Source of the DNA: Planctomycetaceae bacterium
GTDB taxonomy: Bacteria > Planctomycetota > Planctomycetia > Pirellulales > Thermoguttaceae
Assembly: GCA_031282385.1 (NCBI GenBank)
Contig: JAITDV010000539.1
Location: forward strand, 1 to 10,643
Direction: 5' to 3'
DNA length: 10,643 nucleotides
Shown: positions 6,909-10,643 of the stretch, piece by piece
How positions within the stretch are numbered: the first letter of the stretch is position 1
How the letters are laid out: the number at the start of each line of letters is the position of its first letter
Program-made: the position numbers and the translations under genes
Notes under the pieces: model-generated
Database searches by the model: none
The model's input: the letters and a program-made list of their open reading frames with translations, nothing else
What the model was told of the DNA's origin: nothing

Positions 6909-6972
6909 CAGTTTAAGAGGACTGGAAAATTCAATTGCACAAAATAATATCACGACTGAATAGTTACATTTT

Positions 6973-8835
6973 TTATTCTACGCTTCCGTATTTTATTGTT
7001 TCTTGATTGATTTTTTTGACTTCTTTGATCGGGATTTTCAACAACGCGCGGTCGTAAGTCACGATTCCGTTGCATTCGGATTCTACGTCGTAGAGTTGGT
7101 GGAAGATGGCGGCGGAAAGACCGTTTTCGATCATTGTTCGTAATTCCTTGTGCATTTTTTGATATTTGTTCAACAATGTCTCTGAATCTTTTGCATGACT
7201 GTATCCCCAAGTTTCTGTTACCCAAAGATGATTCGCTGAAGCAACTAAAGTAATACCGCCGAAAGAACCAATAACTCCGCAACGAATATTATCCATTATC
7301 GGCGACTCCGGTCCAGGGAATTTGTGATTATCTTTCAAGTCGCCGACAAGAAAATCATTCCAACCGCTTGCTGCGTTTAAGAGTCGGGAATGATCAAGTT
7401 GCCGAGCCAATTTAACGTATTCTGCTGTTTGGTGTTGTCCTAAACCTTCATTGAACAACGACCAAATAATAATTGACGGATGATGAGTACGAGATTTAAT
7501 CATACGTTGTAATTCGTGTTGGAAGATTTTTTTTGATTTGTTTGTCCGGTTATCTCCGCTTGGCATATCCTGCCAAACCAACATGCCAAGACGATCACAC
7601 CAATAATACCAACGTTCCGATTCAACTTTCAAATGTTTACGAATCAAATTAAATCCGAGAGATTGGGCGGTAATAATATCTGACTTGATTGCGTTGTCGC
7701 AAGGCGGCGTGTAAAGTCCATCTGGCCAATAACCCTGATCAATTACGCCCATAATAAAAATGAATTTATTATTTAATCTGATACGCATTCTGCCTTGTGC
7801 GTTTCTGGCTTGATCAATTTTTCGGAACGCCGTATAACTGCCAACTTGATCTATAGGAACGCCGCGGTCAAGTAATTGTACGCTGATTTGATAAAGAAAC
7901 GGCGAATCTGGCCGCCATAATTTCAATTTATTATGCGGAATTTTCATCATTGTCCGCCCATCTACGCCGCCAAACGCTTCGACTACCAACTCTTCACCGT
8001 CATACACTTCAAAGCGCAACGATAATTCAGGTTTGGAATTTTCGATCAAAGGATGAATTGTAATGATGTTTTGATCGATGTTGGTTGAGATGTTCAAGGA
8101 CTGGATATAACTTTGAGCAACTGGTTCAAGCCAGACGGATTGCCAGATTCCAGTTACGGATCTGTATTGTGTACCGGATGGATTTATTGATTGTTTACCG
8201 CGCGGTTGTTCGCCGTGATTAGTCGGATCGTAAACAAATACTGCCAGTTCATTTGATTCGTTGCGCGGAGTTTTAAGGTAATTTGTTATGTCAAAATAAA
8301 ACGGATCATAAGCTCCTTGATGTTTACCTACAAATTGTCCGTTTACATACACAAAAGTTTCCCAATCAACCGCACCAAAATGAAGCAGAATACGATGTTC
8401 TTTTGACCATGTTGGCGGAATTTTGAATTGACGGCGATAAATCATTCGGTCAAAAGATTTGCCAACACCCGACAACAACGACTCAAGCGGAAACGGAACA
8501 AGTATGCGACCATCGAATTGGTCATTTTTTGTAACAGAAATACGCGGCGTTTCGATTCCAATGGGTATTTTAGAAAAATCAGATTGTTTCCATTCCCAGT
8601 AGCCGTTCAAATTCAACCAATCTCGGCGTACCAATGTTGGACGCGGATAATCAGGATGAATACGTTCAGGCAATACTTCATTGCTCCAGACCGTTTTCAA
8701 TTTTGGAACCAGAACTGCTCCGTCTGATAAAGAATCCGTACCTTGTACAATTTCTACTATAATAAACGTTACAAAAATTACAGCAAAAAATAAATACACA
8801 ATCTTAAATTTAAATGACATTTTATTTATCAACAT
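6973..8835 (-). CDS. Secreted/anchored glycoside hydrolase family 2 protein, nucleophile Glu replaced by Ser
   Basis: A family 2 glycosidase-like protein (beta-galactosidase/beta-glucuronidase/beta-mannosidase superfamily) of 620 aa. A hydrophobic stretch at ~12-31 after a Lys-containing N-terminus is a signal peptide or membrane anchor, so it should act outside the cytoplasm. The jelly-roll sugar-binding domain runs ~63-240 (YPRPTLVRRDWLNLNGYW, ILVPFPLES, WETFVYVNG), an Ig-like domain ~245-345, and the TIM barrel ~350-610. The acid/base is Glu463 in WSLFNEGLG. In related planctomycete proteins the nucleophile Glu sits in a GEFGG motif; here that site reads GSFGG with Ser524 (codon TCT, 7266-7264), while the flanking WGY motif is kept. 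By family knowledge this should abolish the retaining mechanism. ATGs at 8835 and 8820 are both possible starts. It begins 18 bp after the fabZ-like stop and probably shares its transcript. Natural substrate unknown. Confidence 0.9.
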   Translation of the reverse strand: MLINKMSFKFKIVYLFFAVIFVTFIIVEIVQGTDSLSDGAVLVPKLKTVWSNEVLPERIHPDYPRPTLVRRDWLNLNGYWEWKQSDFSKIPIGIETPRISVTKNDQFDGRILVPFPLESLLSGVGKSFDRMIYRRQFKIPPTWSKEHRILLHFGAVDWETFVYVNGQFVGKHQGAYDPFYFDITNYLKTPRNESNELAVFVYDPTNHGEQPRGKQSINPSGTQYRSVTGIWQSVWLEPVAQSYIQSLNISTNIDQNIITIHPLIENSKPELSLRFEVYDGEELVVEAFGGVDGRTMMKIPHNKLKLWRPDSPFLYQISVQLLDRGVPIDQVGSYTAFRKIDQARNAQGRMRIRLNNKFIFIMGVIDQGYWPDGLYTPPCDNAIKSDIITAQSLGFNLIRKHLKVESERWYYWCDRLGMLVWQDMPSGDNRTNKSKKIFQHELQRMIKSRTHHPSIIIWSLFNEGLGQHQTAEYVKLARQLDHSRLLNAASGWNDFLVGDLKDNHKFPGPESPIMDNIRCGVIGSFGGITLVASANHLWVTETWGYSHAKDSETLLNKYQKMHKELRTMIENGLSAAIFHQLYDVESECNGIVTYDRALLKIPIKEVKKINQETIKYGSVE

Positions 8836-8853
8836 AATGTCCGATTCTGAAAT

Positions 8854-9327
8854 TTACTTAACTCCGTCGCCGTCAAGAGAGTCTGTTAATGCGCAAGCGA
8901 AATCAAATTGTACGCAGGTTTTATCATTTTTCGTAACTTTTGCGCGTAGAAAATAAACGCCGGTCATTTTTTCGCGGAATTTAACATCCATGAAAATTGT
9001 ATCTCCGGGTTTGATCATTTGTTTGAATCGTACTTCGCCGATTTTGGCAACAACCGGCATTCGTCCTGTCATTTTTTCGTCTTCAAAAAGGCGTGTAAGT
9101 AAAATTGCACCGGCTTGCAATGCCGCTTCGCATTGGAGAACGCCCGGAACAAGCGGAGCGCCGGGATAATGACCGCGAAAAAAATCTTCTTTGCCCGTAA
9201 AGGTTTTTTTGCAAATTATATGTTTTTCATCGCACTCGATAATTTCATCGACAAAAAGAAACGGTTCTCGGTGCGGGATTGCGGCTTGTACTTCTTTTAA
9301 TTTTTCTGTTTTAGTATTTGTTGTCAT
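8854..9327 (-). CDS. 3-hydroxyacyl-ACP dehydratase FabZ-like hotdog protein
   Basis: Predicted to dehydrate 3-hydroxyacyl-ACP to trans-2-enoyl-ACP in fatty-acid elongation, in the cytosol. Numbered from the ATG at 9327 (157 aa, normal for FabZ): IPHREPFLFVDEI (17-29) is the family N-terminal motif; FFRGHYPGAPLVPGVLQCEA (49-68) carries the catalytic His53 and the acidic partner Glu67; AALQAGA closes the hot-dog helix; FKQMIKPGDTIFMDV is the conserved beta-strand segment. The frame continues upstream to 9450, but those 41 extra residues (rich in S, L and N) are not FabZ-like. No ribosome site is visible. It is the first gene of the probable fabZ-glycosidase transcript, with a palindrome and promoter-like sequence upstream. 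Functionally it has no link with the glycosidase. A FabZ homologue for another hydroxyacyl-ACP system (polyunsaturated or pigment lipids) cannot be excluded because no fab genes are adjacent. Confidence 0.92.
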   Translation of the reverse strand: MTTNTKTEKLKEVQAAIPHREPFLFVDEIIECDEKHIICKKTFTGKEDFFRGHYPGAPLVPGVLQCEAALQAGAILLTRLFEDEKMTGRMPVVAKIGEVRFKQMIKPGDTIFMDVKFREKMTGVYFLRAKVTKNDKTCVQFDFACALTDSLDGDGVK

Positions 9328-9356
9328 TTTTGGGGGGCGTAGGATTTTGAGATTTA

Positions 9357-9399
9357 ATTGTAGGGTTTTATTGAAACAGCTATAACTTGAACAAGTTAT
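9357..9399 (-). promoter_or_regulatory. Inverted repeat and -10-like box upstream of the fabZ-like gene
   Basis: ATAACTTGTTCAAGTTAT (minus strand, 9399-9382) is an 18-bp inverted repeat with perfect 8-bp arms ATAACTTG/CAAGTTAT. A TACAAT box (9362-9357, 5 of 6 to the -10 consensus) lies 19 bp downstream; a -35 match at the fitting distance is weak and overlaps the palindrome. This is a candidate operator about 55 bp before the ATG at 9327. The in-frame upstream extension would run through it, another reason for the shorter start. Confidence 0.4.
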
Positions 9400-9552
9400 G
9401 TGCCGAACATTCATTAAATTTCGGCTACTCAACGGCATTATTACAAGCAAGTTCTATGATAATCAAATCTGTGCAAGTTACCGAAAACTCAAGTGAGAAT
9501 AATTTAATTTATTTTTTTGGAAAGTACAGTTAGAATCTCCAATAATTTAAAA

Positions 9553-9625
9553 TACCCCCTAGGGGAATCGAACCCCTGTTACTGGACTGAGAATCCAATG
9601 TCCTGGGCCACTAGACGAAGGGGGC
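9553..9625 (-). tRNA. tRNA-Glu (anticodon CTC)
   Basis: On the minus strand the acceptor GCCCCCT (9625-9619) pairs with AGGGGGT (9560-9554, one terminal G-U), with discriminator A at 9553. The D arm resembles known tRNA-Glu. The anticodon stem TTGGA/TCCAG encloses the loop TTCTCAG, giving anticodon CTC, which reads GAG. The T arm is AGGGG-TTCGATT-CCCCT. CCA is not encoded (TTTT follows). Its 5' end lies 10 bp from repeat copy 3. No TTC-anticodon partner is in the window. Confidence 0.95.
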
Positions 9626-9635
9626 AAAATTGATT

Positions 9636-9757
9636 TTTATATTGCTCGAACTATAAATCATAATTCAAGAACGTAAAAGCCTGCTTTCCGATAGGCAAAC
9701 AGGCGAAGTTAAAGGAAATTTAAAGTGTGAACAGTTTAAAAAGTGTGAACAGTTTAA
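9636..9757 (-). repeat. ~105-bp MITE-like/structured repeat, copy 3, with an extra tandem half-site
   Basis: Read on the minus strand from 9740 it begins TTTAAACTGTTCACACTTTA, has the hairpin CCTGTTTGCC-TATC-GGAAAGCAGG followed by CTTTTACGTTCTTGA, and ends CGAGCAATATAAA at 9636. The 26-base left end and CTATCGGAAAGCAGG are identical to copies 1 and 2. A second AAACTGTTCACACTTT directly outside (9757-9741) makes an 18-bp tandem of the terminal motif. This copy points towards tRNA-Glu and stops 10 bp before its 5' end, so its A/T-rich right end may supply the tRNA -10 region (CAATAT or TATAAA). Confidence 0.82.
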
Positions 9758-9816
9758 AATATCAAAACGTGAGTATCGAAATTTCCGATTGTAACAGTTT
9801 AATTTTCTCGTCCAAA

Positions 9817-9890
9817 TGGCGGCACAGGGACTCGAACCCCGGACACATGGATTATGATTCCACCGCTCTAACCAACTGAGCTACGCCGCC
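9817..9890 (-). tRNA. tRNA-Met (anticodon CAT), elongator type
   Basis: On the minus strand the acceptor GGCGGCG (9890-9884) pairs with TGCCGCC (9824-9818, one G-U), with discriminator A at 9817. The D arm is GCTC-AGTTGGTTA-GAGC. The anticodon stem GTGGA/TCCAT encloses ATCATAA, giving CAT, and the T arm is CGGGG-TTCGAGT-CCCTG. The paired G1-C72 argues against initiator tRNA. Elongator Met is preferred; a lysidine-modified tRNA-Ile2(CAT) cannot be fully excluded from sequence. CCA is not encoded. Confidence 0.93.
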
Positions 9891-9904
9891 AAAAAAGTCC
9901 GGTA

Positions 9905-9933
9905 ATTCTACCGCTAATCCAATTTCTGTAAAC
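9905..9933 (-). promoter_or_regulatory. Promoter candidate of tRNA-Met
   Basis: TTTACA (9933-9928) and TAGAAT (9910-9905) on the minus strand, each 5 of 6 to consensus and 16 bp apart, place a transcript start ~8 bases before the tRNA 5' end at 9890. The tRNA-Glu downstream may be on the same transcript, but repeat copy 3 and its hairpin lie between. Confidence 0.5.
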
Positions 9934-10038
9934 TAGGGGGGAATTTAAAAAATAAAGGTATCTATTCAGTCGTCTGTTTCAATTGTTTATGAAAAAGAGG
10001 TTAGGGAATAGGAACGAAACAGACAAAAACACAACGCT

Positions 10039-10643
10039 CTAAAATAAACGACCCTCATTTATCCAATTTCCCTTAACACCGGACAACGCCGATTCCACCG
10101 GATACGGGACAAGAATTTTGCCATCGCTTTTTTCCGGTTTTACGGCGTCGCGATGGGTGATCGCGTAATCCCAAAAACCGTTGAGATTCAGCCATGTTTC
10201 GCGGACAAGCTGAGACCGCGGATATTCCAGCAGGGCGATTTGTGAGTTGCCTGCTCCGCGATAAGACCAATGCTGCTCAAGACACAATGACAAATTTTTC
10301 GGGTCGGTGTTGTTGAGCAAATGATAAAATTCCCGGCCCGCAAATTCAAGTTCAACCGTGTGATAATGAAACGCCAGTTTTATTCCGATTGCCGCAAGCT
10401 CGGCGCCGAGTTTGTCCACATTGCCGGTTTGCAATTTTAACTCCGCGTCGCTTTTGCCGCGTTTTGCGGCGGGATTAAAAACGGCATATTCCGATCCAAG
10501 CTCTTTCGCTTTTTCGGAAACCGTGCGCAGCCGCGAAAACTCACGCGCGGCAACTTTTGAATCATGCAAATTTCCGCTGATGTAAATCGAACGGGATTCA
10601 AGACCGTTGTCTTTTAATTTTTTGACTATATTTTCCAAACTTT
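10039..10643 (-). pseudogene. Chimeric relic: sugar-phosphate isomerase joined in frame to a truncated GH2 N-terminus
   Basis: One open frame entering from the right edge and ending at 10039. The first part (10643-10225) is the C-terminal half of a TIM-barrel sugar-phosphate isomerase/epimerase (xylose-isomerase-like fold): GIKLAFHYHTVELE, FYHLLNNTDP and the EQHWSYRGAGNSQIAL metal/substrate motif. From ~10224 it switches to the start of a family 2 glycosidase: YPRSQLVRETWLNLNGFWDY and ILVPYPVESALSGV. These align with residues ~63-130 of the glycosidase at 6973-8835 (YPRPTLVRRDWLNLNGYW, ILVPFPLESLLSGV), but the two are far from identical. After SALSGV it runs into NWINEGRLF and stops, so neither enzyme is complete. 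The last ~35% of the isomerase barrel and nearly all of the glycosidase are missing. G+C is higher than elsewhere (30 and 35 of 60 in two counted lines, against 25 of 60 in a recQ line). A functional fusion is unlikely. The TTG at 10638 is not a real start. Confidence 0.75.

Noticed and set aside
248..9327. A single operon linking all protein genes
   Set aside because: Gaps with their own promoter candidates precede recQ, the CNNM gene and the SDR gene, and a rearrangement-prone repeat block separates pyrC/SDR from the rest; only the fabZ-like/glycosidase pair is tightly spaced.
9328..9450. 41-residue N-terminal extension of the FabZ-like protein
   Set aside because: It is not FabZ-like in sequence and overlaps the inverted repeat and -10-like box; the family length is met from the ATG at 9327.
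127..9757. Repeats as a CRISPR array
   Set aside because: Copies are kilobases apart, ~105 bp long and in both orientations; there is no regular spacer pattern and no cas gene.

Overview
This window looks like a low-G+C member of the Planctomycetota (inference). The signs are a degraded HzsA-like C-terminus typical of that phylum, a planctomycete-style secreted family 2 glycosidase, a FabZ-like protein with a CEAALQAGA motif, a sugar-isomerase relic with an H-W-YRGAGNSQ signature, and start codons without clear Shine-Dalgarno sequences. Every gene I can support lies on the minus strand.

From left to right: positions 1-119 hold a G/C-rich hairpin and one arm of a perfect 74-bp inverted repeat. 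Next come an SDR oxidoreductase (248-1009), a long spacer, and a complete class I dihydroorotase, pyrC (1569-2849). A frameshifted 3' remnant of an HzsA-like protein (2998-3289) stops exactly at the second 74-bp arm (3290-3363), which is followed by more G/C-rich hairpins. The 3.2-kb block between the arms is therefore a discrete segment that could have moved or inverted.

To the right lies a compact minus-strand run read in the order fabZ-like (8854-9327), family 2 glycosidase (6973-8835), recQ (4653-6860), CNNM/CBS membrane protein (3503-4573). The first two are 18 bp apart and probably co-transcribed. recQ and the CNNM gene each have a promoter-like element with the same -35 hexamer, TTCACA. 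The recQ promoter carries a perfect 16-bp palindrome between its -10 and -35 boxes. Further right are tRNA-Glu(CTC), an elongator-type tRNA-Met(CAT), and at the edge a visibly more G+C-rich chimeric relic in which a sugar-phosphate isomerase is joined in frame to a truncated GH2 N-terminus.

The most unusual material is repetitive and degenerate. (i) A family of three ~105-bp repeats (127-233, 1444-1549, 9636-9740) has imperfect terminal inverted repeats and a central hairpin whose pairing survives base changes through G-U wobbles; each copy ends within about 20 bp of a gene boundary. (ii) The glycosidase has its acid/base Glu but Ser where the nucleophile Glu is expected. (iii) Two gene relics sit at rearrangement-like junctions. 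The genes do not form one obvious pathway: pyrimidine synthesis, fatty-acid synthesis, DNA repair, ion homeostasis and glycan breakdown are simply neighbours.
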